A stretch of DNA of 64,000 nt. Source: Salinibacter grassmerensis. GTDB taxonomy: Bacteria > Bacteroidota > Rhodothermia > Rhodothermales > Salinibacteraceae. The stretch is taken from assembly GCF_947077765.1 (NCBI RefSeq), contig NZ_CAMTTF010000002.1, forward strand, positions 310,001 to 374,000. The letters are read 5' to 3'. The position numbers and the translations under genes were made by a program. Shown here piece by piece: positions 35,727 through 45,196 of the stretch; within the stretch, counting starts at the first letter, position 1, and each line of letters begins with the position of its first letter. The notes beneath the pieces are model-generated. The model was given only the letters and a program-made list of their open reading frames with translations. It ran no database searches and was not told the DNA's origin.

Positions 35727-38558
35727 ATGCGCTCTTTCGCATCGCTGGTTCTCGCCTCTCCTCTACAAAAACTCCTCGTCGGATTGGCCGCCGTGTGTGG
35801 GGCCTGCGTGATGCTGGGGCCCACCCCTAGTGCAGCGCAGTCCACGGCCACTGTTCAAGGCCAGGTGATCGACGCTGAGACGGGCAATCCGCTTGTTGGG
35901 GCCAATGTGCAGGTCTTGGGCACGCAACGCGGCACCAGTGCCGACACCGACGGGCAGTACAGCGTCCGAGTTGCGCCGGGAGACCTCCGCCTGCGGGCCA
36001 GCTTCGTCGGCTACTCGGCGGGAACCGAGCAGTTGCGTGTGGAGGCAGGTGAGACGTACACGCTCAACTTTGAGCTGGCGCCCGGGTCGACGCTCGACGA
36101 CGTGGTGGTCGTCGGCAGCCGGGGCGAGAGCCGGTCGGCCCTCCAGTCGGCCGTCCCGGTCGATGCGCTCCCGGTGGATGAACTGACGGCCCAGTCGCCG
36201 CAGACGAATCTCAACCGGCTGCTTACCTACTCGGCGCCCTCCTTTCAGGCCAATCGACAGTCGGCGGCCGACGCCACCGAGTTTATTGACCCGGCCTCGT
36301 TGCGTGGCCTTCCGCCCGATCAGGTGCTCGTGCTCGTCAATGGCAAGCGACGCCACAAAAGCTCGCTCATCAACACCCTGCAGACCGCGGGCAACGGTGC
36401 GGCGGGCACTGACCTGAACGCTATCCCCACGGCTGCCGTCGAGCAGATTGAGGTGCTCCGCAACGGGGCTGCCGCCCAGTACGGCTCTGACGCGATCGCC
36501 GGCGTCCTTAACGTGCAGCTGAAAGAGGACACCGACCGGCTGACGGCAAACGTAACGAGTGGAATTCACCAGGAGGGCGACGGAGAACTCTTGAAGGTAG
36601 AGGCCAACTACGGCTTTGGCCTGGGCGAGGACGGCTTCGTGAACGTCACAGGCACGTACCGAAACCGAGCCCGAACCAACCGGTCTGACGGGAATCAACT
36701 CGTGCTCTTTGACCAGTCGCGCTACCTGAGCGGCGGCTACGAGGCCGGCGTTTTTGCCTACCCGCTCACCGGGAACCCCGAGCAGGCGCGCCAGAACGAC
36801 CAGGCTATCCTGGATCAGCTCGGAATGGAGCGCAAGGACTTCAACTTCCGGGTGGGCCAGTCGGCCATTGAGCAGGGAGCCGTCTTCCTGAACTCGGAGG
36901 TCGGGCTCAACGACGACGCCACGTTCTATGCGTTCGGCGGCCTCTCTTACAAGAACGGGGTGGGGGCGCCCTTTCGTCGTCTGCCCTACGAAACGGCCAA
37001 TATGCCGTACCGCCCCGATGCGGCTAACCCCGCATTTGAGTTTGGCTTCCAGCCGGAAATGAACTCCGACGTGATCGACCAGTCGCTCACCTTAGGCGTG
37101 AAGGGCACGATTGCGGGATGGACCTGGGACCTGGCCAACAGCTTTGGCCGCAACAGCCTGGACTACCAGATGGACAATACGGCCAACGCGTCGTTGCTTC
37201 AGGCCACCCCCAGCAGCATCTACGCGGGCAAGCACGCCTTTAGCCAGAACACGTCCACGCTCGACGTGTCGCGCTTCTTCGACGACGCGCTGGCAGGCGT
37301 CAACGTGGCCTTTGGTGGGGCCTACCGCGTCGACCACTACCAAATCTTTGCGGGGGAGGAGGCGTCCTACCGCAACTACGGTCGGACACAGATGATCGAC
37401 AACAGTGGCCCGGAGCCGCAGTTGGTGACGCGTGACACGCTCGGGAAGGCAGGGGGCGCGCAGGGTTTCGTTGGGTTTCGGCCCGAGAATGAGGTCGACC
37501 GCACCCGTAGCAATGTCGCCGCCTACCTAGACACAGAGGTGAACCTGACGGACGAGCTTCTCGTGACGGCCGCCGGGCGCTTCGAAGAGTACAGCGACTT
37601 CGGCAACACCCTTACCGGCAAGCTGGCGGCCCGCTGGAGCCTGTTTGAGGAGCAGCTTAACCTGCGCGGCTCGGTAAGCAACGGTTTCCGTGCGCCCTCG
37701 CTCCACCAGCTCTACTTCAACCAAGTGCGCACCGACTTCAACGACGCGGGGCGCCTCGTAAACGTCGGCACCTTTAGCAACGACAGTGAGGTGGCGCGCG
37801 TCCTCGGCGTGCCGCGGCTTGATGAAGAGCGCTCCCGCAGCGCGAGTGTCGGGTTCACGGCCAGCCCTACCGAGAACTTCGATCTCACGGTGGATGGCTA
37901 CCGCATCCGTGTGGACGACCGGATCGTACTGACGGGAGAGTTTTCCAGTGGCGTAGAGGGCCTGCTGGACGAGGCGGGAGCGTCGAGTGCACAGTTTTTC
38001 GCCAACGCGGTGGACACCGAGACGATCGGCCTTGACGTGGTGGCGACCTACCGGCTGCAAACGGCCTACGGCACGGTCGACCTCTCGGCAGCGGGGAACT
38101 ACAACCGCACGGAGGCCGACGACGAGCTCAACATCCCGTCGACACTCCGCAACACCTTTGACGGCACGGCGGAAGAGCTCCGCAACACCTTCTTCAGCCC
38201 CAAAGAACGGGCACTCTTGGAAACGAGCAGCCCGCGGACGAAGCTGAATCTGTCGGCGGACTACAGCGTCGGGCCGGTGTCGCTCTTCCTGCGGACTGTG
38301 CGCTTCGGCGAAGTGACGCGCAACGAGTTCCCGTTCGGGAGCGAGCAGGTGCACAGCCCGCAGTGGGTGACGGACGCGACGGTGTCCTACCAGATGATGG
38401 ACGCCGCGACGGTCAGCGTCGGTGCCAACAACCTGTTCGATAACTACCCCGACGAGCAAGTCCCCGAAAACTCGTACTACGGAGTCTTTGACTACGCGCC
38501 GGTGCAACAAGGTTTCAATGGGGCCTTCTACTTCGCTCGCCTCAACGTCCAGCTGTAA
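35727..38558 (+). CDS. TonB-dependent outer-membrane receptor
   Basis: A 943-residue receptor with a signal peptide ending PSAAQ. A carboxypeptidase-regulatory-like domain follows (TVQGQVIDAETGNPLVGAN, TDGQYSVRVAPG, FVGYSAG), then a plug domain (LRGLPPDQVLVLVNGKRRH, GTDLNAIPTAAVEQIEVLRN, GSDAIAGVLNVQ) and a 22-strand-type barrel ending FYFARLNVQL. Plug features match the iron-complex/vitamin-type TonB receptors. The substrate is unassigned. The gene diverges from the S9 peptidase and is followed by an amino-acid permease, which together suggest uptake of peptides or amino acids, though this is inferred from neighbours only. Confidence 0.92.
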   Translation: MRSFASLVLASPLQKLLVGLAAVCGACVMLGPTPSAAQSTATVQGQVIDAETGNPLVGANVQVLGTQRGTSADTDGQYSVRVAPGDLRLRASFVGYSAGTEQLRVEAGETYTLNFELAPGSTLDDVVVVGSRGESRSALQSAVPVDALPVDELTAQSPQTNLNRLLTYSAPSFQANRQSAADATEFIDPASLRGLPPDQVLVLVNGKRRHKSSLINTLQTAGNGAAGTDLNAIPTAAVEQIEVLRNGAAAQYGSDAIAGVLNVQLKEDTDRLTANVTSGIHQEGDGELLKVEANYGFGLGEDGFVNVTGTYRNRARTNRSDGNQLVLFDQSRYLSGGYEAGVFAYPLTGNPEQARQNDQAILDQLGMERKDFNFRVGQSAIEQGAVFLNSEVGLNDDATFYAFGGLSYKNGVGAPFRRLPYETANMPYRPDAANPAFEFGFQPEMNSDVIDQSLTLGVKGTIAGWTWDLANSFGRNSLDYQMDNTANASLLQATPSSIYAGKHAFSQNTSTLDVSRFFDDALAGVNVAFGGAYRVDHYQIFAGEEASYRNYGRTQMIDNSGPEPQLVTRDTLGKAGGAQGFVGFRPENEVDRTRSNVAAYLDTEVNLTDELLVTAAGRFEEYSDFGNTLTGKLAARWSLFEEQLNLRGSVSNGFRAPSLHQLYFNQVRTDFNDAGRLVNVGTFSNDSEVARVLGVPRLDEERSRSASVGFTASPTENFDLTVDGYRIRVDDRIVLTGEFSSGVEGLLDEAGASSAQFFANAVDTETIGLDVVATYRLQTAYGTVDLSAAGNYNRTEADDELNIPSTLRNTFDGTAEELRNTFFSPKERALLETSSPRTKLNLSADYSVGPVSLFLRTVRFGEVTRNEFPFGSEQVHSPQWVTDATVSYQMMDAATVSVGANNLFDNYPDEQVPENSYYGVFDYAPVQQGFNGAFYFARLNVQL

Positions 38559-38588
38559 CGGTTCCCTGTTGAGACGTGGGGCGGAACG

Positions 38589-39926
38589 CTACGGGCGAGG
38601 TTCGGAGGCTGGGGCCTCGTCCGGGGCGCCCCACTGACTGGCGAAATAGAGGGCCGCTCCTACGGCCACGATGCTGAGTCCGATCAGCGACTCGGTGGGG
38701 CGGTCGAGAAACACGTACACGAGGATCCAGGCGTTCGCCGCCAGGAAGAGGAGCGGCGTCACCGGGTAGCCCCACGTCTTGTACGGGCGATCAATCTCGG
38801 GCCGGCGCCAGCGGAGGACGAACACCCCGGCAACCGTCACCATCGTCGACAGGATGAGCGTAAAGCCGGCGTACACGAGCACCTGGTCGAAGGTGGACGT
38901 GTAGATGAAGAGGAGGGCGAGGCCCAGCTGGAACAGAATGGAATTGACGGGAATCCCCCGGTCGTTGGTGACCGCGAGCCAGCGGAGCGCGGGGGCGTCC
39001 TCGCCCATGGCCTGGGTGACGCGCGGCCCCAGGTAGACGAGGGCGCTCACGGTGGAGACCAGAAGCAGGGCGATAAACAGCGACATCACCTCCCCCCCTG
39101 CAGTCCCGAAGATGACGGAGCCGGCGAGAAAGCCCACCTCCACCTCCCCGGCCATCTCCTGCGCGGGCACCGTGTAGAGGAAGACAAAATTGAGCAGCAC
39201 GTACAGAACGGTTACCAGCGCGGTGCCCAGCACCAGCGAGAGCGGCAGGTTGCGCTGGGGATCCCGGATTTCCCCGACGATGTAGATGGCAGCGTTCCAC
39301 CCGGCGTAGGCGTACGACACGAACACCAGCGACACGGCGAAGCCGGAGCTCACGAGTTCGTTCAGGCCGTTTCCGTCGGGGGCAACCGTGATGCTGTGCG
39401 TGGGGTCGGCCTGGACGGCGGCGCCCACGAAGACGAGGATGAGCAGCACTTTCAGGGCCGTAAACACATTCTGGAACCAGCTGCCCCATGTAATGCTGGT
39501 GGCGTGGATGGCCGAGCAGAGGAGCACGATGCCCGCCGCCAGGTGGGTGGACGACAGGCTCGGGAAGACGGCGGTGGTGTAGTCCCCGAAGGCAATGGCG
39601 GCGAGCGCGGTGGGCCCCGCAAACCCGAGGGTGGACGATATCCATCCCGCGATGAAACCGAGCGAGGGATGGTACAACTCCGAGATGAGATGGTACTCGC
39701 CCCCGGAGCGGGGGAGGGCGGCGCCCAATTCTCCGTAGGTGAGTGCACCACAGAGCGAGATGATGCCGCCTACCGCCCAGAGCATGAGGAGCGCAAAGGG
39801 GGAGTCCAGGTACTCCACCTGAAACCCAACGCTGGTGAAAATGCCGGTGCCTACCATGTTGGCCACCACGAGCGAGGCGGCGGTCAGTAGGCCCACTTTG
39901 ACGGGCGAACGGTCGGGAGTGGTCAT
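38589..39926 (-). CDS. APC-family amino-acid permease
   Basis: A 445-residue inner-membrane carrier with about 12 hydrophobic segments. The N-terminal signature is VGLLTAASLVVANMVGTGIFT, followed by GALTYGELGAALPRSGGEY, the classical APC substrate-binding helices. The middle carries SYAYAGWNAAIYIVGEIRDP and the C-terminal half RPYKTWGYPVTPLLFL, as in LAT-type exchangers. It moves amino acids, probably by cation or substrate exchange. The ATG at 39926 is preferred, as the open frame upstream lies over the tRNA-Leu gene. It converges on the TonB receptor gene. Confidence 0.92.
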   Translation of the reverse strand: MTTPDRSPVKVGLLTAASLVVANMVGTGIFTSVGFQVEYLDSPFALLMLWAVGGIISLCGALTYGELGAALPRSGGEYHLISELYHPSLGFIAGWISSTLGFAGPTALAAIAFGDYTTAVFPSLSSTHLAAGIVLLCSAIHATSITWGSWFQNVFTALKVLLILVFVGAAVQADPTHSITVAPDGNGLNELVSSGFAVSLVFVSYAYAGWNAAIYIVGEIRDPQRNLPLSLVLGTALVTVLYVLLNFVFLYTVPAQEMAGEVEVGFLAGSVIFGTAGGEVMSLFIALLLVSTVSALVYLGPRVTQAMGEDAPALRWLAVTNDRGIPVNSILFQLGLALLFIYTSTFDQVLVYAGFTLILSTMVTVAGVFVLRWRRPEIDRPYKTWGYPVTPLLFLAANAWILVYVFLDRPTESLIGLSIVAVGAALYFASQWGAPDEAPASEPRP

Positions 39927-40026
39927 TCGCAAGGGTAGGGTGGGGGAACGAGACGCGGGGCCGCGAGCCGTGGACTGTAAGTACGCGTCACGGACGTTGG
40001 AGCCCGGGAAAACTCCCTTCCAAACG

Positions 40027-40060
40027 AAAACCCCCTGGCTGCGGACTGCAACCAGGGGGG
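40027..40060 (-). terminator. Intrinsic terminator behind the tRNA pair
   Basis: On the minus strand a GC-rich stem (CCCCCTGG...CCAGGGGG, with a second short GCA/TGC block) and small loop is followed by TTTTCGTTT. It starts only a few bases after the 3' end of tRNA-Leu. Confidence 0.8.
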
Positions 40061-40063
40061 CAG

Positions 40064-40149
40064 TGCCCGAGAGAGGACTCGAACCTCCACGGCCTATAAC
40101 GGCCACATGGCCCTCAACCATGCGCGTCTACCAATTCCGCCACTCGGGC
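40064..40149 (-). tRNA. tRNA-Leu (anticodon GAG)
   Basis: Read on the minus strand the 86-nt cloverleaf starts GCCCGAGTGGCGGAATTGG and ends with the matching CTCGGGC acceptor strand and discriminator A. The anticodon stem CATGG/CCATG holds the loop TTGAGGG, giving anticodon GAG, which reads CUC and CUU. A long variable arm, as expected for leucine, is present. No CCA is encoded. It lies 91 bases downstream of tRNA-Lys in the same direction. Confidence 0.95.
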
Positions 40150-40240
40150 AGGCCGACTTCAAATTGCAAATCTGGAATAGCGAGCGTGAGGTGCTTGTTT
40201 CAGCATTTCTTCTCCACCGCTCGACGCTTGCTGTATGCGG

Positions 40241-40314
40241 TGACCCCGGCAGGATTTGAACCTGCGACTCACGGATTAAAAGTCCGTTGCTCTGCCAAGC
40301 TGAGCTACGAGGTC
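40241..40314 (-). tRNA. tRNA-Lys (anticodon TTT)
   Basis: On the minus strand a 74-nt cloverleaf starts GACCTCGTAGCTCAGCTTGG and ends CGGGGTC plus discriminator A. The anticodon stem ACGGA/TCCGT encloses CTTTTAA, so the anticodon is TTT (Lys). The T-arm GCAGG-TTCAAAT-CCTGC is standard. No CCA is encoded. It is probably transcribed together with tRNA-Leu. Confidence 0.96.
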
Positions 40315-40546
40315 AAAATGTCAAAGATACACCCCTGTATATGCTGGTCCGTCCCATCTGTTCGTCGTTCAGGGCGTGAAGCGTTCGTGAGGCCTGGCCG
40401 GAGGGGCCTCCGGGTCGGCCCTCCGATCGTCGAGGGCGTCGCGTCTTAGTCCAGCTCGCAGGATGGCTTCTCATTTTCCATCCGCTTTTGTGTGATGGTC
40501 GGACCGCCACACGCATGCGTCTAGGCACACTTTCCATGTCGCTGTG

Positions 40547-41498
40547 ATGCATTCTCGTCTCCGCACTCACCCCCCAGAATCTCATCCGGTCCGTCGTGCG
40601 AAACGAACGGGGGACTGATCCTCGTGCTCGTTTTTGGTCTTCTGGGCGGCATGGGCGCCGGGGCATCGACGCAGGCCTAGCCCTCCCCCGTGCCCGATGG
40701 CGCGGCGGCCGAAGAGATTGTCAGCGGCCTTGCGTTCACCGAGGGGCCGCTCTGGTACGAGGGTCGGCTGGTCTTCACCGACATCCCGGCCAACACGGTT
40801 TATGAGTGGACCCCGGACGAGGGGCGCAGTGTCCTTCTGAAGCCGTCCGGACACGCCAATGGGCTCGCGGTAGACGCGGAGGGGCGACTGCTGCTGGCCC
40901 AGCACGACGGGCACGTGGGGCGCCGCACGGCGGACGGGACGGTGGCGTCGCTGGTACAGGCGTATCAGGGTCGGCGGCTCAACAGCCCGAACGATCTGAC
41001 CGTGGCCGACGACGGGTCGCTCTACTTCACCGACCCGCCCTACGGCGTGGACGAGGAGGACCGCGAACTCGACTTTTCGGGCGTCTACCATTTGGCGCTG
41101 GACGGTGGTCTGACGCTCCTGACGGATCGCTTTTCGCGCCCCAACGGCATCGTTCTCTCGCCCGACGAGTCGACCCTGTACGTCAATGACTCTGAGGACA
41201 CAGTCATCTGGGCCTACGATGTGGCCGGGGACGGGGGGATCGAAAACGGCCGGCGGTTCGCGGCGCTCGAGGCCGAGGCTAGCGGATCTACGGACGGCAT
41301 GACGGTGGACGCGGACGGCAACCTGTACAACCGGGCGGTGTGTGGGTGCACGCCCCCAGTGGCGAGTTGCTCGGCCGCATCGACGTGCCGGTGCCTTCCA
41401 CCAACCTTGCCTTCGGCGGGCCGGAGCACCAGACGCTTTACGTGACGGCCCGGGCCACTGTGTACCGTCTCCCCGTCTTGATGCCCGGGGCGGAGTAA
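40547..41498 (+). pseudogene. SMP-30/gluconolactonase-family protein, decayed
   Basis: A six-bladed lactonase in pieces. Blades read GLAFTEGPLWYEGRLVFTD, NSPNDLTVADDGSLYFTDP, PNGIVLSPDESTLYVND and WVHAPSGELLGRIDVP. Three lesions are visible. First, from the ATG at 40547 the frame stops at 40616, but one extra G in the G-run at about 40609-40613 would join it to a hydrophobic signal sequence (LILVLVFGLLGG). Second, an in-frame TAG (40678-40680) lies just after the AxA-type signal end, where CAG would fit. Third, one G is missing at about 41333-41335, shifting RAVCG out of GGVWVHAP; the true C-terminus ends at a TAA at 41496. The middle frame alone (GTG 40690 to 41445) could give a soluble shortened protein. 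Confidence 0.75.
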
Positions 41499-41562
41499 GG
41501 CGAAAATGCGGTGGGCCCAACGTTTCACGTCCCTCCTTCCCACGAAATCTCTTCGATGCACC

Positions 41563-42168
41563 ATGGATGTTCTTGTTGTCGGCGGGACCGGAATGATCGG
41601 CAGCGCCGTCGTTGACACGCTCTTGCCCCGACATGACGTGACGGTGGTGGGACACACGAGCGGCGAGCTGCAGGTGGATCTGGCCGATCCCGAGTCGATT
41701 GATCGGCTCTACGACGCTGTGGGCCCGCAGGACGCCGTCCTGTCGTGTGCGGGCGAGGCGGTCTTCGGCGAGCTCACCGAGCTGACGAACGACGACTTCT
41801 CCCTCAGCCTGTCGAACAAGCTCATGGGGCAGGTAAACCTCGTCCGGCACGGGCTCGATGCAGTTCGGGATGGGGGCGTGTTCACGCTCACGAGCGGCGT
41901 ACTCAGCCAGGAGCCGATGCCAGGCAGTGCGGCCATCAGCCTCGTCAACGCCGGCGTCGAGGGTTTTGTGCGGGCGGCCGCCCTGGAGGTGCCGCGCGAC
42001 ATTCGGGTCAACGTGGTGAGTCCGCCCTGGGTGTCGGAGACGCTGGACGAGATGGGCGAAGATCCCAGCGACGGCCTGCCGGCGGCGACCGTGGCGGAGG
42101 CGTACCGGACGAGTCTGGAGGGGGACATGACGGGCGAGACCCTCGATGCCCGTGACAGGGCGTGGTGA
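41563..42168 (+). CDS. Atypical short-chain dehydrogenase/reductase
   Basis: A 201-residue Rossmann-fold protein. The nucleotide-binding motif is VLVVGGTGMIGSAVV at the very N-terminus, followed by VDLADPESIDRLY and a catalytic-type Ser in FTLTSGVLS. The usual YxxxK is not there: the helix reads AAISLVNAGVEGFVRAAALE, then INVVSPPWV-like RVNVVSPPWVSE. The Tyr-less form is recognised in a small SDR subgroup, so it may bind NAD(P) without classic catalysis or use other residues. The ATG at 41563 is chosen as it leads directly into the first strand. Confidence 0.8.
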   Translation: MDVLVVGGTGMIGSAVVDTLLPRHDVTVVGHTSGELQVDLADPESIDRLYDAVGPQDAVLSCAGEAVFGELTELTNDDFSLSLSNKLMGQVNLVRHGLDAVRDGGVFTLTSGVLSQEPMPGSAAISLVNAGVEGFVRAAALEVPRDIRVNVVSPPWVSETLDEMGEDPSDGLPAATVAEAYRTSLEGDMTGETLDARDRAW

Positions 42169-42430
42169 CCTCCCAAGCACCGGTGGGGCAGACGTACGGG
42201 CGGCGGGGGCTGCCCGTTATGCATTCTCACCATCGTCTGTGCTGGCGGCTGGGGGGCGCGTGTGGCAGGAGTCCCTCTGTCGGGTGTCCCCGGCACACCA
42301 GGCGACGGCTGGAGGGGGCGGCATGACTTGGGGACGTTCGGCCTATTTCCTATACTGTATCTCCGTCGCCGCGCGGTGTCCCCGTGGAGCGACGGGCACA
42401 GTCGTTTCTTGTCCAGCCGTCGCCCTCGCC

Positions 42431-43822
42431 ATGCTCCGTCGTCTCGTTCTGCTTGTGCTCGCGTCCGCACTCACGATCGGTTTCTTCGGGTGTGGGGGCC
42501 CGTCCGACGAGTCCGCGCCCAGCTCCATTGACGGGGTGGGCGAGCCGGCCTGGGTGCAGGACGCCACCGTCTACGAGGTGTTTGTCCCCGACGCCTCCAC
42601 GGAGGGCACCTTCCAGGGGCTTACCGAACGGCTCGACGAGATTCAAGAGATGGGCGTCAATACGCTCTGGCTCATGCCCATTCATCCGATTGGTAAAGAG
42701 CGGCGCAAGAGCGACATCGGGGCGCTCGGGTCCCCGTACTCGATTCGCGACTACTACGACGTGAATCCGGACTACGGGACGAAAGCAGACTTCCGGGCGC
42801 TCGTAGATTCGGCACACGCCCGAGACATGCACATCATCATCGACCTCGTAGCCAACCACACCGCCTGGGACCATCCGTGGGTGGAAGAACACCCGGACAT
42901 GTACAGCGACGGGCCCATTGACGGTTTTACGGTGCCGGTCCTGAACGGCGACACCACAGACTGGACGGACGTGGTGGAACTCAACTTTGAAAATCCGCGG
43001 ACGCGACAGGAGATGATCGATGTCATGCAGTACTGGGTCCGCGAGTTCGGTGTTGACGGCTACCGGGCCGACGTGGCCCACGCGGTGCCGCTCGACTTCT
43101 GGGAGAACGCGATTGACTCGGTGGAGGCCCACAAGGAGGTGCTGATGCTGGCCGAGGCGGCGGAGCCGGAGATGCATGAGGTAGGCTTCGACCAGACGTA
43201 CGCCTGGCCGTTCTACGGCGCGCTGAAGCGGGTGTGGGAGGAGGGCGCCCCCGTCCGCACCCTTGCCACGCAGGTCGACACGACACGCGCCAGCCTGCCA
43301 GGGGCGGCCCGGCGGCTGCGCTTCACCACGAACCACGACGAGACGATGTGGGATGCTCCCCCGCCCGCCCTCTTTGACGGACTGGAAGGCTCGAAGGCCG
43401 CGTTCGTGCTGACGGCGAGCATGCCCGGGGCGCCGCTGGTCTACAACGGCCAGGAACTGGGCGTGACTGATTCGGTCTCGTTCTTTGCCCGCACGCCGTA
43501 CGACTGGTCGCAGTCCCCCGACGTCCGACGCTTTTACCAAGAGTACCTTGCGCTGTACGGCGACAGCCCGGCCCTACGAACCGGGACGCTGACGATGCAC
43601 ACCCCAGACGCCGAGGACGTGCTGGTGTACGAGCGGGCCACAGACGCGGACAGCCTGCTCTTTGCGGTGAACGTCCGCGACGCTTCACACGAAGTGTCTC
43701 TGCCGGACGGCTACGCCGACGCCTCCCTCACCGATGCCCTGACGGGGGCGTCCGTCGAAGGCGCGACGATGACCCTAGGGGCCTACGACTACCGCGTTCT
43801 CCGGCGGGCGACTGCGGAATGA
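42431..43822 (+). CDS. GH13 alpha-amylase-like lipoprotein
   Basis: A 463-residue glycoside hydrolase with a lipoprotein signal (GFFGC, Cys21). The (beta/alpha)8 barrel has region I DLVANHTAWDHP, region II GYRADVAHAV (nucleophile Asp214), region III MLAEAAEP (acid Glu242) and region IV TTNHDET (Asp303). YEVFVPDASTEGTF and DYYDVNPDYGT precede them. A C-terminal beta domain follows. It would hydrolyse alpha-glucans or short malto-oligosaccharides while tethered to a membrane. The start at 42431 gives the lipobox; the longer upstream frame lacks similarity. Confidence 0.9.
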   Translation: MLRRLVLLVLASALTIGFFGCGGPSDESAPSSIDGVGEPAWVQDATVYEVFVPDASTEGTFQGLTERLDEIQEMGVNTLWLMPIHPIGKERRKSDIGALGSPYSIRDYYDVNPDYGTKADFRALVDSAHARDMHIIIDLVANHTAWDHPWVEEHPDMYSDGPIDGFTVPVLNGDTTDWTDVVELNFENPRTRQEMIDVMQYWVREFGVDGYRADVAHAVPLDFWENAIDSVEAHKEVLMLAEAAEPEMHEVGFDQTYAWPFYGALKRVWEEGAPVRTLATQVDTTRASLPGAARRLRFTTNHDETMWDAPPPALFDGLEGSKAAFVLTASMPGAPLVYNGQELGVTDSVSFFARTPYDWSQSPDVRRFYQEYLALYGDSPALRTGTLTMHTPDAEDVLVYERATDADSLLFAVNVRDASHEVSLPDGYADASLTDALTGASVEGATMTLGAYDYRVLRRATAE

Positions 43823-43903
43823 CCGAAAAACGAGGACCTCAACAACGCAGGGCGCCTGTGCTCGGACTCGCGAAGTCTTGCTCACGTCTCATTCGTATCG
43901 TTT

Positions 43904-45127
43904 ATGGCACCCGACGATGACGCCGAGGGCTCCTCTCGTTTCCCGAGTGCGTCGTCGGACTCTTCGCCCCTCGCCGACCTCGACATCTGGCTGCTCTTTG
44001 CCGTCACGCTAGTCGGTGTCGGCAACGTGTCCGGGGTGTCTCCTGCCTTCCCCCAGGTGGTCGAAGTGCTCGACATTTCTCGCGTCCAGGTGGGCTGGGT
44101 CGTGACGGCCTATTCGCTTCCGGGCCTTCTGAGTGCGCCCCTTGCGGGCATCGGCGCTGATCGCCTGGGGCGAAAGCGGGTGCTGGTGCCCACGCTGTTT
44201 GTGTTCGGAATTGCCGGCGGGGCATGCGCCCTGGCCCGTTCGTTTCCCGTGCTTCTCGGCCTGCGGGCCGTGCAGGGGTTCGCCGCGGCCCCGTTGGTCG
44301 GGCTTGCCATTACCATCATCGGCGACCGGTACGAAGGCGCGACGCGGGCCGCGGTGGTCGGCTACAACGCCACGGCCCTCAACGTGGGGACGGCGGCCTT
44401 TCCGGCCGTGGGGGGAATGCTGGCGGCCATTGCGTGGTACGTGCCGTTCGCCCTTCCGCTTCTCGCCCTTCCCGTGGGAACGGCGGTGGCGTGGAAGCTG
44501 GAGGCCCCGGCGGTCGACGGGCGGTCGAGTGCGGAGGGCTTTCGGGGCTACCTGCGGACGGTGGGGGAGCGCCTGCGGGATCGCCGCGTCTTCGGCCTGC
44601 TTGCCGTGAACCTCGGCATCTTCGTCCTCATCTTCGGCGCCTTCCTCACCTACGTGCCGGAGCTTGTTGAGACCCGCTTCGGCGCCTCGTCCGTCGTGTC
44701 GGGGGTCGTGCTGGCCGCGGCGTCGGTGTCGAGTGCTCTGGTGGCGACCCAGATCGGGCGTCTGGCAACCTGGATCGCGCCCCGACGCCTCATCCAGGGA
44801 TCGATCGTAATCGATGGGGTGGCGCTCGTCCTGATGCCCCTCGTGCCGGGCGTGTGGGGGGTCGGGATGGCCTCGCTGTTTTACGGCGTGGCGCAGGGCC
44901 TGAACCAGCCGGCCCTGCAGACGCGCCTCACCGAGCTGTCGTCGGAGGCGTCCCGCGGCGTGATTCTGTCCCTCAATGGCACAATCCTGCGCCTCGGGCA
45001 GGCCGGGGGACCGCTTCTGATGGGCCTCGCGCTCGCCCTTGGTGGCATCGAGGCGGTCTTCTACGCGGCCGGGGGCGTGGCCTTCGTGGTGGGAATCGCG
45101 GCGCTGTGGCTCCTAGGCGCGGAGTGA
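43904..45127 (+). CDS. MFS transporter (DHA1 drug-exporter type)
   Basis: A 407-residue major-facilitator protein with about 12 hydrophobic segments. Loop 2-3 carries the motif A variant GIGADRLGRKRVLV, and helix 5 the motif C-like region GYNATALNVGTAAFPAVGGML. The N-terminus is a polar acidic 25-residue tail. Family members export drugs or small metabolites by proton exchange. The gene lies 81 bases after the amylase and is convergent with the alcohol dehydrogenase. Substrate unknown. Confidence 0.88.
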   Translation: MAPDDDAEGSSRFPSASSDSSPLADLDIWLLFAVTLVGVGNVSGVSPAFPQVVEVLDISRVQVGWVVTAYSLPGLLSAPLAGIGADRLGRKRVLVPTLFVFGIAGGACALARSFPVLLGLRAVQGFAAAPLVGLAITIIGDRYEGATRAAVVGYNATALNVGTAAFPAVGGMLAAIAWYVPFALPLLALPVGTAVAWKLEAPAVDGRSSAEGFRGYLRTVGERLRDRRVFGLLAVNLGIFVLIFGAFLTYVPELVETRFGASSVVSGVVLAAASVSSALVATQIGRLATWIAPRRLIQGSIVIDGVALVLMPLVPGVWGVGMASLFYGVAQGLNQPALQTRLTELSSEASRGVILSLNGTILRLGQAGGPLLMGLALALGGIEAVFYAAGGVAFVVGIAALWLLGAE

Positions 45128-45196
45128 GGAGAGCTGGCTGAGAGGTATTCCCTCTCGTATCGGTTGCGGTGGCGGCATCCCCTCTCCGTGCCGTCC

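Noticed and set aside
40582-42180. Long open frame (532 codons) on the minus strand
   Set aside because: It lies opposite the lactonase remnant and the SDR gene, has Arg/Pro/Val-rich shadow composition and no family motif.
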